Positions 36,720 through 46,533 are shown, numbered from the stretch's first letter. The stretch is DNA of 64,000 nt from Paenibacillus sp. YN15 (GCF_003285005.1 NZ_QMFA01000018.1:31110-95109), one strand, 5' to 3'. Made by a program: numbers and translations. Notes: generated by a model not told the origin, from the sequence alone.

Positions 36720-36962
36720 TTATGCCCCCTTCGCCTGTTCCGGGGGTGTATACACCCAAAGATCGCCGGGGGTGCATTCCAGCGCCGTGCAGAGGGCATC
36801 CATCGTCTCCGCCTTCACCTGCTTGGGCGCCCCGTTCAACAGCGCGCTCACCGACGGGGCCGACAAGCTGTAGCCGGCTCTTTCCTTCAGCAAACGGGCC
36901 AAAGCCGCCCCTGTCCAGATATTCCGTTCCGCCATAATCTGGCGCAGCATCCATTCCAGCAT
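36720..36962 (-). CDS. Small XRE/Cro-C1-type transcriptional regulator
   Basis: 80 residues with GGGGGAG upstream of ATG 36962. The whole protein is a single HTH domain of the YozG type: LRQIMAERNIWTGAALARLLKERAGYSLSAPSVSALLNGAPKQVKAETMDALCTALECTPGDLWVY. No effector domain is present. It is immediately upstream of and coupled to def, so it may regulate its own operon. It could alternatively be part of an unrelated module that happened to land there. Confidence 0.88.
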   Translation of the reverse strand: MLEWMLRQIMAERNIWTGAALARLLKERAGYSLSAPSVSALLNGAPKQVKAETMDALCTALECTPGDLWVYTPPEQAKGA

Positions 36963-37286
36963 ATCCGCTCCCCCTTCCGTTTTTTAAGCTGATAACTCAT
37001 TTATTTAAGCGTTGCCTAACAAATATACCACGCGCAGGCCCCTCCTGCAAACTTGCAATCAGGCCATGGGGATTTTAACGGCATCCATAGAAGTTATCGG
37101 GCCCAAAAGAGACGGCTGCGAGTCTAACGAAAGTTACAATTTCAAACGCCCGTTTTTGGCCAATAGCGTCCTTCGCCGCCGCAAACATGAATCTAGGAAT
37201 ACCCTAACGGCCGCATAGCTGATAAACTGGAAAAGGAGGGCGGCTGCCATTGTCTGCAGCTTCCCCGCATACTGTTCCCTTTACGC
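36963..37286. other. Intergenic region between the XRE and kinase genes
   Basis: No gene is supported here. A stretch from about 37095 to 37225 has TCTAACG and CCTAACGG words like other repeat-rich spacers in the window. Confidence 0.4.
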
Positions 37287-37310
37287 CAAAAACCCCCCGC
37301 GTAGGAGGGT
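37287..37310 (-). terminator. Terminator after the guanylate-kinase-like gene
   Basis: Minus-strand ACCCTCC and GGGGGGT form a seven-pair stem (one G-T) around TACGC, followed by T residues. Confidence 0.7.
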
Positions 37311-37316
37311 GACTGT

Positions 37317-37871
37317 TTAGTCCCAAGGTTCCGTCAAAGAAATGCCAATCGCTTCAATAAAGTAAGCGGCCTGGTCCAGCTGCTGGTCGCGGTTGGGGAT
37401 GATCAGATCGCAGCCGAACAGGTGGCGGACTTCTTCCTCGTAGCCGGCCAGCCGCCGCTCCTGCTCCTCCTGCGGCAGGCCCCGCTCCGCCAGACGCCGG
37501 GCGCATTGGTCTTTTTCCGCGTAGACGCCCACCAGCAGCACCTGATCCCGGAAGCGCTCCTTCACCTTGCGGGCGCCGGAAGCGTCCAGCACCACGGAGT
37601 AGGGGGTTGCGTCCTGGATGGCTGCGACAACGGATGCCATGGAGGTGCCATATACATTCCCCTGGTACTCCGTAATTTCCAGCAGCTCGCCGGAGGCGTA
37701 CATGCCCCTCAGCTGGTCGGGGCTGCCGAAGTAATACTCTCTTCCATGGGCTTCTCCCTCCCGGGGAGAACGGGAGGTCCAGGTCACGATCCGGGGCAGG
37801 CCAAGCTTGGCCTGAAGCGTGCTTTTTCCCGCTGCGCTGGGACCCTGCAGAACAACTAGCCGATGCGACAT
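37317..37871 (-). CDS. Guanylate-kinase-like protein
   Basis: 184 residues from ATG 37871 after AGAGGCGG. It shows the Gmk fold: P-loop LQGPSAAGKST (residues 9-17), GMP-binding TSRSPREGEAHGREYYFG, and a lid-like EEEVRHLFGCDLIIPNRD stretch. The C-terminal part diverges from canonical Gmk (usually about 205 residues), so it may be a second guanylate kinase or a related nucleotide kinase rather than the housekeeping one. Its gene has its own terminator and is divergent from the 7TM-GGDEF gene. Confidence 0.82.
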   Translation of the reverse strand: MSHRLVVLQGPSAAGKSTLQAKLGLPRIVTWTSRSPREGEAHGREYYFGSPDQLRGMYASGELLEITEYQGNVYGTSMASVVAAIQDATPYSVVLDASGARKVKERFRDQVLLVGVYAEKDQCARRLAERGLPQEEQERRLAGYEEEVRHLFGCDLIIPNRDQQLDQAAYFIEAIGISLTEPWD

Positions 37872-37959
37872 GATACCGCCTCTTTTCACATTCGTATCCC
37901 TATATTATACAATAAAATCGGTTAACTGTTTATTTCTCATTTGTCAGGAGGAAGCGGGC

Positions 37960-39549
37960 TTGAATTCCGAGACTTTTATTTATATCACGCTTATTACCAC
38001 CTCGGGGGCCCTGAACGCGCTCCTCTTTGTGTACGCCCTGGCCGACAAGACCCGCTCGCAGACCATGAGGGCCTTTATTGGAGTCACCGCAACGGCAGCC
38101 CTCTACTGCTTCGGCACCGCCCTGGAGCTGGCCAGCACCTCCCTTGCCGCGATTAAGCTCTGGATCAGTGTGGCTTATCTGGGCATGGCGTTTTCACCGC
38201 CGTTCCTGCTTATTCTGGTCAGCCGCTATACCGGAGCGGATAAGTGGCTTTCCCGCAAAGTAACCGGACTTCTATTCGTCATTCCGGCGATCACCTGCTT
38301 CCTGGTGGCAACGAATGATCTGCATCATCTGTTCTACAAATCCGTATTCCTGCGTGCGGATTCACCGTCTCCCATGGCGGGTATCGTCATCGGCCCCTGG
38401 TACATTATCCACGGCGCCTACACCTTCGGCAGCATGTTTCTGGGCGCCTGTCTGCTGGTAAGCCAATGGCGGACTGCCTCCACCGCATACCGAAAGCAAA
38501 TTTTCACGCTGTTTCTGGGGACGATGCTGCCCATAATTGCAGCCTTCCTGTATCTTATGGGTGTGGTTCCCTATAATATGGACCCGGTTCCCTTTATTTT
38601 GATTATTACCACCACCTTGTATGTATGGGCGATCCGGACCACCGACCTGTTCCAGGTGGTTCCCATTGCCCGGAGCTATGTCCTTGAAAGCATGCGGGAC
38701 GGTGTACTGGTGCTGGATCTGGCCGGGCGGCTGGTGGATTACAACCCGGCAGCCCGGCGCATGATTCCGGCGCTGTCCCCGGAACGGATCGGCCAGGCGG
38801 TGGACACTGTCTGGGCCGGAGAACCGGAAGAGGAGGCGGAACAGCTCTCCCGGAAGGCAAGCGAACAAGGGGAGGCGGAACAGACCTGGCGGACCCGCTG
38901 GACAGGGGAAGGCGGGGAACGCCACTACGAGATCCGCTCTCTGCCGGTGCGCGTAAAGAATCATCGCCAGGTAGGACGGATGCTGATGCTGATTGATGTG
39001 ACGGAGCATGTCCGCTACGAAGAGCGGCTGCTCAAGCTGGCCTCCTATGACGGGCTGACGGGAATTTTCAACCGGGCCCGCTTTATGGAGGAGGCCGGCA
39101 GACTGGCGGCGGAGGCGGAGGAAAACCGCTCTGCTTTGTCCCTGGTGCTGTTCGATGTGGACCACTTCAAAAGCATCAACGACCGCCTGGGCCATTCAAC
39201 GGGGGACCGGGCCCTGGTCCATCTGGCAGACATCTGCCAAAGAGAGCTGCGGCAGGGGGAACTTCTCGGCCGGTATGGCGGGGAGGAATTCGTCCTGTGC
39301 CTGCCCGGTACGGGATTGGCCGAGGCCATGCGGCGGACGGAGCAGATCCGGGCGGCCATCGCCGGCTCGCCTATGCCCGCCCCCGGCGGTCCGCTGCGGA
39401 TGACGGCCAGCTTCGGCGTTGCGGAGGCGGGGGATGCGCATGCGGCGGGTTATGAGCTGGAGCCGCTGCTGCATGCCGCCGATCAGGCCCTCTACCGGGC
39501 CAAAGCCAGCGGCAGGAATGCGGTGCGCTGCAGCCTGGAATCCGGGTGA
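37960..39549 (+). CDS. 7TM-PAS-GGDEF diguanylate cyclase
   Basis: 529 residues from TTG 37960, with AGGAGG eight bases upstream. Seven hydrophobic helices (about 5-230) match the histidine-kinase 7TM sensory region, followed by a PAS domain (about 240-345) and a GGDEF domain: SYDGLTGIFNRARFM, FDVDHFKSINDRLGHSTGDRAL, RYGGEEF. The catalytic site is intact, so cyclic-di-GMP is the expected product. The position of the inhibitory RxxD site is RQGE, so feedback inhibition may be weak. The ligand is unknown. Confidence 0.92.
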   Translation: MNSETFIYITLITTSGALNALLFVYALADKTRSQTMRAFIGVTATAALYCFGTALELASTSLAAIKLWISVAYLGMAFSPPFLLILVSRYTGADKWLSRKVTGLLFVIPAITCFLVATNDLHHLFYKSVFLRADSPSPMAGIVIGPWYIIHGAYTFGSMFLGACLLVSQWRTASTAYRKQIFTLFLGTMLPIIAAFLYLMGVVPYNMDPVPFILIITTTLYVWAIRTTDLFQVVPIARSYVLESMRDGVLVLDLAGRLVDYNPAARRMIPALSPERIGQAVDTVWAGEPEEEAEQLSRKASEQGEAEQTWRTRWTGEGGERHYEIRSLPVRVKNHRQVGRMLMLIDVTEHVRYEERLLKLASYDGLTGIFNRARFMEEAGRLAAEAEENRSALSLVLFDVDHFKSINDRLGHSTGDRALVHLADICQRELRQGELLGRYGGEEFVLCLPGTGLAEAMRRTEQIRAAIAGSPMPAPGGPLRMTASFGVAEAGDAHAAGYELEPLLHAADQALYRAKASGRNAVRCSLESG

Positions 39550-39732
39550 ACCGCTTGGAACCCCTTGTAAGGGGCGCTCAGTTCCGCAAGGGCATGGTTT
39601 CTTCCTCCTGAGCAAAAGGGATAGTATCTGCATACGCATGCGGAGGAGCTCCCGCTGTATGGCTGCGCAACTTTATAAGGAAAGGAAGCGTCTCATCCAT
39701 GGAAGGAAATTTCCATAAGGAGGATGACGCTT

Positions 39733-41364
39733 TTGTTTCCAACTTCATATAGACCTGTTGGCCGGCAGCTGCTAGCCGCTCTAATCCTGACGGGGGCCGT
39801 CGCCTGGGCAACCCCGGGGGAGACATCTGCCGCCGATACGCGCCTCACGGTTACCCTGCCTTCCTTTCAAGTGACGCTAAACGGACAAACCGTGAACAAC
39901 CGCAACCGGGAATATCCGCTCATCGTGTACAATGACATCACCTATTTCCCCATGACCTGGTACGACTGCCGCTACCTCGGCCTGGAGAATGCCTGGTCCC
40001 CCGGGCAAGGACTCTCCGTGCAGCAAAGCAGCATCACCGCCCCTTATCATGACTATGCCTCCGCCGCCGCGGCGAACACGGCCCGCAGCTACCGGGCGGA
40101 GCTGGCTGAAGGCCCCATTGCCGTCAATGGGCAGACCATTGACAACCATACCGAAGAGTATCCCCTCCTGAGCTTCCGGGATATCACCTACTTCCCGCTG
40201 ACCTGGCGCTACGCCCATGATGCCTTCGGCTGGGAGTATGACTGGAGCGAGTCCAGCGGGCTCTCCATCCGCTCCGCCAACCCGCAGGTAAAGGATGCGG
40301 GACTTCCCGAGTCGGCGGCCGGCAACGGCTTTGCCGTGTACAAGGGGTATTACTATTTTGCCGAGACAGACGGGGCGCTAAACCATATCTACCGCAGTCC
40401 TGTAAACGACCCGGCAGCCAAAGAGCACATCTACGAATACGACAACGGCTCCTCGTATCGTTCCAGCCCCAGACTAAGCTTCCAGATGAGGGACAGCAGC
40501 CTGTGGCTATACTACTATACCGGAGGACCTATCATGGGCAGCGATCATTATGTGCAGCTGAATGAGGACGGTACTGCCGAAGATGGGCCTTCCGGGAAAG
40601 TAGACTTCCGCGAATCCCCATTGGGCCGGGTGTTGGTGAACTACTTCGTGGCGCCCAGCCCGCCCAATCTGAAGCTTATCCCTGCCGGTTCTCCGGCTGA
40701 AGCCGAACCGGTTGTCCTGGGGGACCCTTCCATGATCTACGGCTGGGCCATTGCCATTTCCGACAATGGGGGAACGCTCTATGCAAAGGGGGATCTTCAG
40801 GTGATCGGCACCGATCTCTACACACATGGTTCTCCTTCTCCCGTCTCTCCGGACAATCGCCAGGAATCCAAGCGAATATGGCGGATTGATCTGAAGACCG
40901 GAAAACCCACGCTGATTTCCCGGGAGCCGGTGGACAAATTCAAGATCACAGACGATGGGCGCATCCTGTATATAAAAACAGCCGACGGCCGCCTCTACGC
41001 CTCCGATCTGTCCGGCGGGCAGGAGACATTGCTCTCCGGGGAGCACAAGGCGCATGAGTTCAGTTCGGTGGGCGGAGAAGTGTTTTACACCGTGCTGGCG
41101 GACGGTTGGATGCGCCAGCTCTACAAAGGGGCGGGCGGCGAGGAGCCGAAAGAGGTCAGCGGCGATTTCTTTTCTGCCGTACACTTCACTGGGGATCGGA
41201 TTTTGGCGCAAACCCTTGGGCGGAGTCCCACCCTGAACGTCTACGACAGCCAGGGGGAGCTGCTGACGCGGATTGCAGGCACGGCGGAAGCCCTCTTCAC
41301 GGATGGACAGCAGCTTTTGCTTAAGCTGGACGGAGAGGCTTCGTTAAAGATTTTCCAATTCTAG
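39733..41364 (+). CDS. Exported protein with duplicated stalk-like motif and beta-propeller-like region
   Basis: 543 residues from TTG 39733, nine bases after AGGAGG; ATG 39724 touches that site. A signal peptide ends near residue 33. Two tandem motifs, about 100 residues apart, share YPLI-DITYFPMTW and YPLL-DITYFPLTW, resembling the copper-amine-oxidase-type N-terminal modules of Paenibacillus wall proteins. The remaining 370 residues look like DUF5050 propeller blades. It is likely wall- or membrane-associated. No enzymatic residues are recognised. Confidence 0.85.
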   Translation: MFPTSYRPVGRQLLAALILTGAVAWATPGETSAADTRLTVTLPSFQVTLNGQTVNNRNREYPLIVYNDITYFPMTWYDCRYLGLENAWSPGQGLSVQQSSITAPYHDYASAAAANTARSYRAELAEGPIAVNGQTIDNHTEEYPLLSFRDITYFPLTWRYAHDAFGWEYDWSESSGLSIRSANPQVKDAGLPESAAGNGFAVYKGYYYFAETDGALNHIYRSPVNDPAAKEHIYEYDNGSSYRSSPRLSFQMRDSSLWLYYYTGGPIMGSDHYVQLNEDGTAEDGPSGKVDFRESPLGRVLVNYFVAPSPPNLKLIPAGSPAEAEPVVLGDPSMIYGWAIAISDNGGTLYAKGDLQVIGTDLYTHGSPSPVSPDNRQESKRIWRIDLKTGKPTLISREPVDKFKITDDGRILYIKTADGRLYASDLSGGQETLLSGEHKAHEFSSVGGEVFYTVLADGWMRQLYKGAGGEEPKEVSGDFFSAVHFTGDRILAQTLGRSPTLNVYDSQGELLTRIAGTAEALFTDGQQLLLKLDGEASLKIFQF

Positions 41365-41376
41365 GGCAGGGGATTT

Positions 41377-41404
41377 TTGCATCCTCCCGGAGGCGTGGTA
41401 TGAT
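41377..41404 (+). promoter_or_regulatory. Promoter of pepT
   Basis: TTGCAT (41377-41382) and TATGAT (41399-41404) are separated by 16 bp, about 46 bp before ATG 41451. The spacer holds a near-palindrome CCTCCCGGAGG. Confidence 0.65.
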
Positions 41405-41450
41405 AAAGCCAATAAGGCTTGACCACCCTACTCAAGGAGCTTGATTTCCG

Positions 41451-42692
41451 ATGAAAAATGAACTCGTCCAGCGTTTCACCTCCTACGTGAAGGTAGATAC
41501 CCAATCCAACGAGCATAACGATACCTGCCCCTCCACGGAAGGACAATGGGCGCTGGCCCACAAGCTGGCGGAGGAGCTGAAGCAGCTGGGCATGACCGAG
41601 GTTACAGTCGATGAGCATGCCTACGTCATGGCTACCCTGCCGGCCAATACGGACAAAACCGCTGTGCCGGTCATCGGCTTTTTGGCCCATATGGATACCG
41701 CGCAGGATTACAGCGGGGCCAATGTGAACCCGCAGCTGATCGAGAACTACAACGGCCAGGACATTGTGCTGAACGCCGCCCAGGGCACGATTCTGTCGGT
41801 ATCCGCCTACCCGGAGCTGGCGGACTACAAGGGCCAAACCCTGATTACCACCGACGGCACAACCCTCCTGGGCGCCGACGACAAAGCGGGCATTGCCGAA
41901 ATCATGACGGCCATGGCTTATCTGATCGCCCATCCGGAGATTCCCCACGGAAAAATTCGGGTAGCCTTCACTCCCGATGAGGAAATCGGCCGGGGCGCCC
42001 ACAAGTTTAATGTAGCGGCCTTCGGCGCGGCTTTTGCCTATACCTTGGACGGCGGACCCTTGGGCGAGCTGGAGTATGAGAGCTTCAACGCCGCTGCCGC
42101 CACAGTCACCTTCAAGGGGATTGTGGTCCATCCCGGCACCGCCAAGGGCAAGATGGTGAACTCGGCCAAGGTGGCCATGGAGTTCAACAGCCGGCTGCCC
42201 AAGGAGGAAGCCCCCGAATTTACTGAAGGTTACGAGGGCTTTTACTACCTGCAATCCATTCAAGGCAACGTGGACACCACTACCATGCGCTATATGATCC
42301 GCGACTTCGACAAGGAAAACTTTATCGCCCGCAAGAACCGGATTGTGGAAATTGCCCGGGAGCTGGAGGCGGAATACGGCCCCGGCAGCGTCAAGGTGGA
42401 GATCAAGGACCAATATTACAACATGCGGGAGAAAATCGAGCCGGTGAAGGAAATTGTGGACGTCGCCCATCAGGCCATGGTCAACCTGGGCATCAAACCC
42501 ATCGTCAAGCCCATCCGCGGCGGCACCGACGGCTCCCAGCTCTCCTACATGGGCTTGCCTACGCCCAATATCTTTGCCGGCGGACATAATTTCCACGGCA
42601 AATACGAGTATGTATCGGTGGACAGCATGCTGAAGGCCACCCAGACAATCGTTGAAATCGCCCGCCTGTTTGAAGAAAAAGCCGAAGCGTAA
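41451..42692 (+). CDS. pepT: Peptidase T (tripeptide aminopeptidase)
   Basis: 413 residues, full length for the M20B family. Zinc and catalytic residues are visible: [11 protein letters not shown] (His80, Asp82), [14 protein letters not shown] (bridging Asp), [13 protein letters not shown] (general base Glu and metal Glu), and the C-terminal zinc His in [12 protein letters not shown]. The enzyme removes N-terminal residues from tripeptides in the cytoplasm. It has its own promoter and terminator. The AAGGAG site is eleven bases before ATG. Confidence 0.97.
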   Translation: MKNELVQRFTSYVKVDTQSNEHNDTCPSTEGQWALAHKLAEELKQLGMTEVTVDEHAYVMATLPANTDKTAVPVIGFLAHMDTAQDYSGANVNPQLIENYNGQDIVLNAAQGTILSVSAYPELADYKGQTLITTDGTTLLGADDKAGIAEIMTAMAYLIAHPEIPHGKIRVAFTPDEEIGRGAHKFNVAAFGAAFAYTLDGGPLGELEYESFNAAAATVTFKGIVVHPGTAKGKMVNSAKVAMEFNSRLPKEEAPEFTEGYEGFYYLQSIQGNVDTTTMRYMIRDFDKENFIARKNRIVEIARELEAEYGPGSVKVEIKDQYYNMREKIEPVKEIVDVAHQAMVNLGIKPIVKPIRGGTDGSQLSYMGLPTPNIFAGGHNFHGKYEYVSVDSMLKATQTIVEIARLFEEKAEA

Positions 42693-42723
42693 AGCAGAAG
42701 CTCGAAGATAACTACGACAAAGA

Positions 42724-42748
42724 GGCGCTGCGGAAGCAGTGCCTTTTT
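42724..42748 (+). terminator. Terminator of pepT
   Basis: GGCGCTGC and GCAGTGCC form an eight-pair stem around GGAA, followed by five T residues. Confidence 0.85.
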
Positions 42749-42761
42749 CCATAGGGAAAGC

Positions 42762-43367
42762 TTACGGCCGGGCCCAAATCAGGCTGCCCATGCCCAGCCA
42801 GCAGCGCTCCATCCCCTCCACCCTCAAACCCGCCTCTTGCACCAAAGCGGCAATATCCCGGGTGTGGTGGCAGCCCGCCATCCGGTACAGAAGCGGGTCG
42901 GCCGCTTTTTGCAGAAGCGACAGCATACGGTTGGTGCTCTTGCCGTGCTCCAGAAGGAGAATCCGGCCCGTGGGCCTGCACCACCGGCGCATCTGCTGCA
43001 ATACAGCCAACGGATGCTCATAAGCGCATAGGGAGAGAGTGGAGATTACCGTGTCAAAGCCTTGCTCCGGAAACAGAGCCGGCATATGCTCGATATCGCC
43101 GCAGACAAACTGCGCCTCCAGGCGGCAGCGGGCCGCAGCCCTTCTGGCTTGCTCCAGCATACCGCCGCTGAAATCCACCGCTGTCACCCGGACCCCCGGC
43201 GGATAATACGGGAAGTTGGCTCCTGCCCCCACCGCCAGCTCCAGCACCTGGCCTTCGGCCGCTTCCAGCAGACGCCGCCTCCAGTCGATCAGGATGGCAG
43301 CCTCCCGCTTCACCGCATAGGCCCTGGCTTGTTTATCGAATTTTTCCGGCTTTGGCCGTTGCACCAT
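42762..43367 (-). CDS. Class I SAM-dependent methyltransferase
   Basis: 201 residues from ATG 43367 after GAGAGGTG; the frame further upstream overlaps mscL in the other direction and is not part of the gene. Motif I is VLELAVGAGANFPYYP, followed by VTAVDFSGGML and ICG-type VCGDIEHMP, then GRILLLEHG. This is the Methyltransf_11 type, related to UbiE-like and phosphatidylethanolamine N-methyltransferases. The substrate is not known. It is divergent from mscL. Confidence 0.9.
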   Translation of the reverse strand: MVQRPKPEKFDKQARAYAVKREAAILIDWRRRLLEAAEGQVLELAVGAGANFPYYPPGVRVTAVDFSGGMLEQARRAAARCRLEAQFVCGDIEHMPALFPEQGFDTVISTLSLCAYEHPLAVLQQMRRWCRPTGRILLLEHGKSTNRMLSLLQKAADPLLYRMAGCHHTRDIAALVQEAGLRVEGMERCWLGMGSLIWARP

Positions 43368-43405
43368 GACCTTCACCTCTCTCTGGTCCCGAAACTGGAC
43401 AGGTA

Positions 43406-43414
43406 TGTTATAAT
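43406..43414 (+). promoter_or_regulatory. Extended -10 promoter of mscL
   Basis: TGTTATAAT at 43406-43414 is a perfect extended -10 box. No good -35 box is seen, as is usual for that class. The mscL ATG is 35 bp downstream. Confidence 0.55.
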
Positions 43415-43449
43415 AAATCCAATTTATGAATACAGGAGGTTTTTTGCCC

Positions 43450-43839
43450 ATGTGGAAAGAATTCAAGGCCTTTGCATTAAAGGGAAATGTCCTGGATCTG
43501 GCGATAGCCGTCATTATCGGCGCCGCCTTCGGAAAAATTGTTTCGTCGCTGGTCAATGACATCATTATGCCGCTGGTGGGATTATTGATCGGAGGCGTCA
43601 AGCTGGACGGGCTCCAGTATCAGTATGGCGATGCCGTGCTGAAGTACGGCATATTCCTGCAATCAGTAGTGGACTTCTTCATTATCGCCGCTTCCCTCTT
43701 CTTTGTCATCAAGCTGGCAAGCAAGCTGAAGCGCAAGGAGGAAATCAAGGCCGCCGAGCCTCCCGCTCCCAGCGCGGAAGTGGTGCTGCTGACGGAAATC
43801 CGCGATGCGCTGCGGAAGAACGGCAGCTCTGCCGGCTAA
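43450..43839 (+). CDS. mscL: Large-conductance mechanosensitive channel MscL
   Basis: 129 residues from ATG 43450, with AGGAGG ten bases upstream. The first helix ([41 protein letters not shown]) and the second ([25 protein letters not shown]) are typical. The C-terminal charged bundle follows. The channel opens under membrane tension and lets solutes out during osmotic downshock. It is a single-gene unit ending in a strong terminator. Confidence 0.97.
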   Translation: MWKEFKAFALKGNVLDLAIAVIIGAAFGKIVSSLVNDIIMPLVGLLIGGVKLDGLQYQYGDAVLKYGIFLQSVVDFFIIAASLFFVIKLASKLKRKEEIKAAEPPAPSAEVVLLTEIRDALRKNGSSAG

Positions 43840-43924
43840 CTGTTAAGGGCAGATACGGCAGCTTCAATCCGCATGGGCTTCCGTCGCGCCAAACCAAACC
43901 CGCTTCACACGACGAACCTGCGCC

Positions 43925-43974
43925 AAAAAGCCTGGCACACCGGAAGCATTCGTTCCCGGAGCCAGGCTTTTTTT
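43925..43974. terminator. Bidirectional terminator between mscL and the monooxygenase gene
   Basis: AAAAAGCCTGGC (43925-43936) and GCCAGGCTTTTT (43961-43972) are exactly complementary, with extra T residues to 43974. It serves both convergent genes. Confidence 0.9.
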
Positions 43975-44032
43975 GCGAAAATGCTGTGCCCTGCGCATTT
44001 TCATTCGGGGGATTGGTTGTTGTGACACTCGC

Positions 44033-44326
44033 TTATATTTCCCGCTCCACCAGCAGGCGCTTCACTTGCGCCGGTTTGGCAAAGCAGCCGCCTGCCTCGG
44101 CGAAGAAACCGGTAAAGTGCGGGGTGCTGTTATGGAAGTCAATGGCCGCCATATCCTTCCACTCCTCCACCACAATGAAGGTTTCCGGCTCATCGGTTTG
44201 GCGGAACAGGTTGTAGCTGATATTGCCCTCCTCCGCCTGGGAGCCGGCTACCAGCGCCTTGGATTTCTCCAGGAATGCCTCTACGCATTCCGGTTTGACA
44301 TACAAACGGGCATGAATGATAATCAC
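44033..44326 (-). CDS. Putative antibiotic-biosynthesis-type monooxygenase (ABM domain)
   Basis: 97 residues with AAGGAGAG upstream of ATG 44326. It is a small dimeric alpha-beta barrel half: MIIIHARLYVKPECVEAFLEKSKALVAGSQAEEGNISYNLF, EPETFIVVEEWKDMAAIDFHNSTPHF. The HxxTPHF motif is typical of the YcnE/YgiN group, thought to oxidise quinols or small aromatic substrates without cofactor. Function is inferred from the family only. Confidence 0.88.
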   Translation of the reverse strand: MIIIHARLYVKPECVEAFLEKSKALVAGSQAEEGNISYNLFRQTDEPETFIVVEEWKDMAAIDFHNSTPHFTGFFAEAGGCFAKPAQVKRLLVEREI

Positions 44327-44446
44327 AGGCCATCTCTCCTTTTTAACAACCTTTATTCCTTCTCATCCTACTCCCTTTTGCCCGGCCAAGCTGTGACCAT
44401 TATTCGAACACAGAAAAAAACTTGTTAATTTTCTGAATATTCTTAT

Positions 44447-44475
44447 TTGTCTGATAATTAAAATTGTTGTAGAAT
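44447..44475 (+). promoter_or_regulatory. Promoter of the prkA operon
   Basis: TTGTCT (44447-44452) and TAGAAT (44470-44475) are 17 bp apart in an AT-rich block, a good vegetative-type promoter. The SigE promoter expected from B. subtilis was not found with good spacing, though GAATATT at 44435 resembles a SigE -35 element. Confidence 0.55.
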
Positions 44476-44604
44476 AGGAGTTATAACCCTTACCCCATCG
44501 CCGTTTTTCCAGTTTCCAGCACATGCATCTTGGTTTCCGGCAGAGATTCCGCAATGGGGTCTTTGTGTTCTTCACATTCTACTATCATGAAGGAGGAGCC
44601 GTCT

Positions 44605-46503
44605 ATGCCGTTCTTGGACAAGCTGTCCCATTACCGGGAAAAGGAACATCAGCTGCATTGGGAAGGCACGTTTATGGATTACCTGGACATGGTCAGGGAA
44701 CGGCCGGAGATTGCCGGGCTCGCCCATGACCGGATTTACCGGATGATTGAAGCCGCCGGAGTCGAGGACAAGGGAGACGGCCGCCGGGAGTACAAGTTCT
44801 TCAGCTCCCAATTGTACGGGTTGGAGGATGATTTGCAAACCCTGGTGGAGGAATACTTCCGCCCGGCCGCCCAGCGCCTGGATGTGCGCAAGCGGCTTCT
44901 CTTGCTCATGGGCCCCGTCAGCGGAGGCAAATCCACCCTTCTGGCGCTGCTCAAGGAGGGCATGGAGAAGTTCTCCCGGACGGATGCCGGGGCGGTCTAT
45001 GCCATCAAGGGCTGCCCGATGCAGGAGGAGCCCCTTCACCTGATTCCCCACGAGCTGCGGGAGGAATTCCAGGCGGAGTACGGCGTGCGGATCGAGGGCG
45101 ACCTGTGCCCCGTCTGCCGCATGCGCCTGGATTTGGAATATGGCGGCCGGGCTGAGGGAATGCCCGTCACACGGGTGCTGTTCTCCGAGGCCAAACGGAC
45201 CGGCATCGGCACCTTCGCCCCCTCGGACCCCAAGTCCCAGGATATCGCCGACCTTACGGGCAGCATTGACTTTTCCACCATCTCCCAATACGGCTCCGAG
45301 TCCGACCCGCGGGCGTACCGCTTCGACGGCGAGCTGAACAAAGCCAACCGGGGCCTGATGGAATTTCAGGAAATGCTCAAGTGCGACGAGAAGTTCCTCT
45401 GGAATCTTCTCTCCCTGACCCAGGAGGGCAACTTTAAGGCCGGGCGCTTCGCCCTGATTTCCGCCGACGAGCTGATTGTCGCCCATACCAACGAGACCGA
45501 GTACCGGTCTTTTATCGCCAATAAAAAGAACGAAGCCCTCCACTCCCGGATGATTGTCATGCGCATTCCCTACAACCTGAAGGCCAGCCAGGAGGAGCGG
45601 ATTTACGACAAGCTGATCAAGCAGTCCAATATAAAGGGCGTCCATATTGCCCCCGGGGCCCTCAAAACCGCAGCCGTGTTCAGCGTTCTGTCCCGGTTGA
45701 AGGAACCGAAGAAGCCCGGCATGGACCTGATGAAAAAGCTGTACCTCTACGACGGCCAGGAGGTGGACGGCGCCAAAGGCGGAGACGCCGCCGAGCTGCG
45801 CAAGGAATTCACCGACGAAGGCATGTCCGGGGTGGACCCCCGGTACGTGATCAACCGGATTTCCAGCGCCTTGATTAAAGGGGACAAGCCCTGCCTGAAC
45901 TCCCTGGATGTGCTGAAATCCATGAAGGAGGGACTGGACCAGCATGCCTCCATCTCCCGGGAGGAGCGGGAACGGCTCCTGAACCTGATCACCATGGCCC
46001 GGGCGGAGTATGACCACCACGCCAAAACCGAGGTGCAGCGGGCCTTTGTCTACTCCTTCGAGGATTCGGCCCACACCCTCATGAACAACTATCTGGACAA
46101 TGTGGAGTCCTACTGCAACGGCTTCAAGCTGAAGGACCCCATTACCGAGGAGGAGCGGGACCCGGACGAAAAGCTGATGCGCTCCATTGAGGAGCAGATC
46201 GGGATTTCGGAAAACCAGAAGAAGGCTTTCCGGGAGGAAATCCTGATCAAAATCTCCTCCCTGGCCCGCCGTGGCCAGAAATTCGGGTATTCCTCCCACG
46301 AAAAGCTGAAGGAGGCCATCGAAAGGAAGCTTTTCGAGGACCTGAAGGACGTCGTGAAAATCACTACCTCAGCGAAAAATCCCGATGAGGGCCAGTTGAA
46401 GCGGATCAACGAGGTGTCTGCCCGGCTGATGGACCAGCATGGCTACTGCCCGTCCTGCGCCAACGAACTGCTGAAGTATGTGGGCAGCCTGTTGAACCGG
46501 TAA
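44605..46503 (+). CDS. prkA: PrkA-family serine protein kinase (AAA ATPase)
   Basis: 632 residues from ATG 44605, six bases after AGGAGGAG. The N-terminal part is an AAA-type ATPase (PrkA AAA domain) with Walker A GPVSGGKST (103-111) and GNFKAGRFALISADELI; the C-terminal half is the PrkA-specific kinase-like domain. In Bacillus, PrkA is expressed under sporulation and starvation control; some reports suggest protease activity rather than kinase. It heads the three-gene prkA-yhbH-spoVR group, spaced 30 and 60 bp. Confidence 0.96.
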   Translation: MPFLDKLSHYREKEHQLHWEGTFMDYLDMVRERPEIAGLAHDRIYRMIEAAGVEDKGDGRREYKFFSSQLYGLEDDLQTLVEEYFRPAAQRLDVRKRLLLLMGPVSGGKSTLLALLKEGMEKFSRTDAGAVYAIKGCPMQEEPLHLIPHELREEFQAEYGVRIEGDLCPVCRMRLDLEYGGRAEGMPVTRVLFSEAKRTGIGTFAPSDPKSQDIADLTGSIDFSTISQYGSESDPRAYRFDGELNKANRGLMEFQEMLKCDEKFLWNLLSLTQEGNFKAGRFALISADELIVAHTNETEYRSFIANKKNEALHSRMIVMRIPYNLKASQEERIYDKLIKQSNIKGVHIAPGALKTAAVFSVLSRLKEPKKPGMDLMKKLYLYDGQEVDGAKGGDAAELRKEFTDEGMSGVDPRYVINRISSALIKGDKPCLNSLDVLKSMKEGLDQHASISREERERLLNLITMARAEYDHHAKTEVQRAFVYSFEDSAHTLMNNYLDNVESYCNGFKLKDPITEEERDPDEKLMRSIEEQIGISENQKKAFREEILIKISSLARRGQKFGYSSHEKLKEAIERKLFEDLKDVVKITTSAKNPDEGQLKRINEVSARLMDQHGYCPSCANELLKYVGSLLNR

Positions 46504-46533
46504 TCACATCATCAATAAGGAGGGATCAGATCC

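Noticed and set aside
36718..36954. Longer start for peptide deformylase (to 36954)
   Set aside because: The extra residues lie over the XRE gene in another frame, have no homology, and the internal ATG 36717 gives a full-length deformylase.
44572..46299. 575-residue minus-strand ORF opposite prkA
   Set aside because: Shadow of a highly conserved gene; no family signal.
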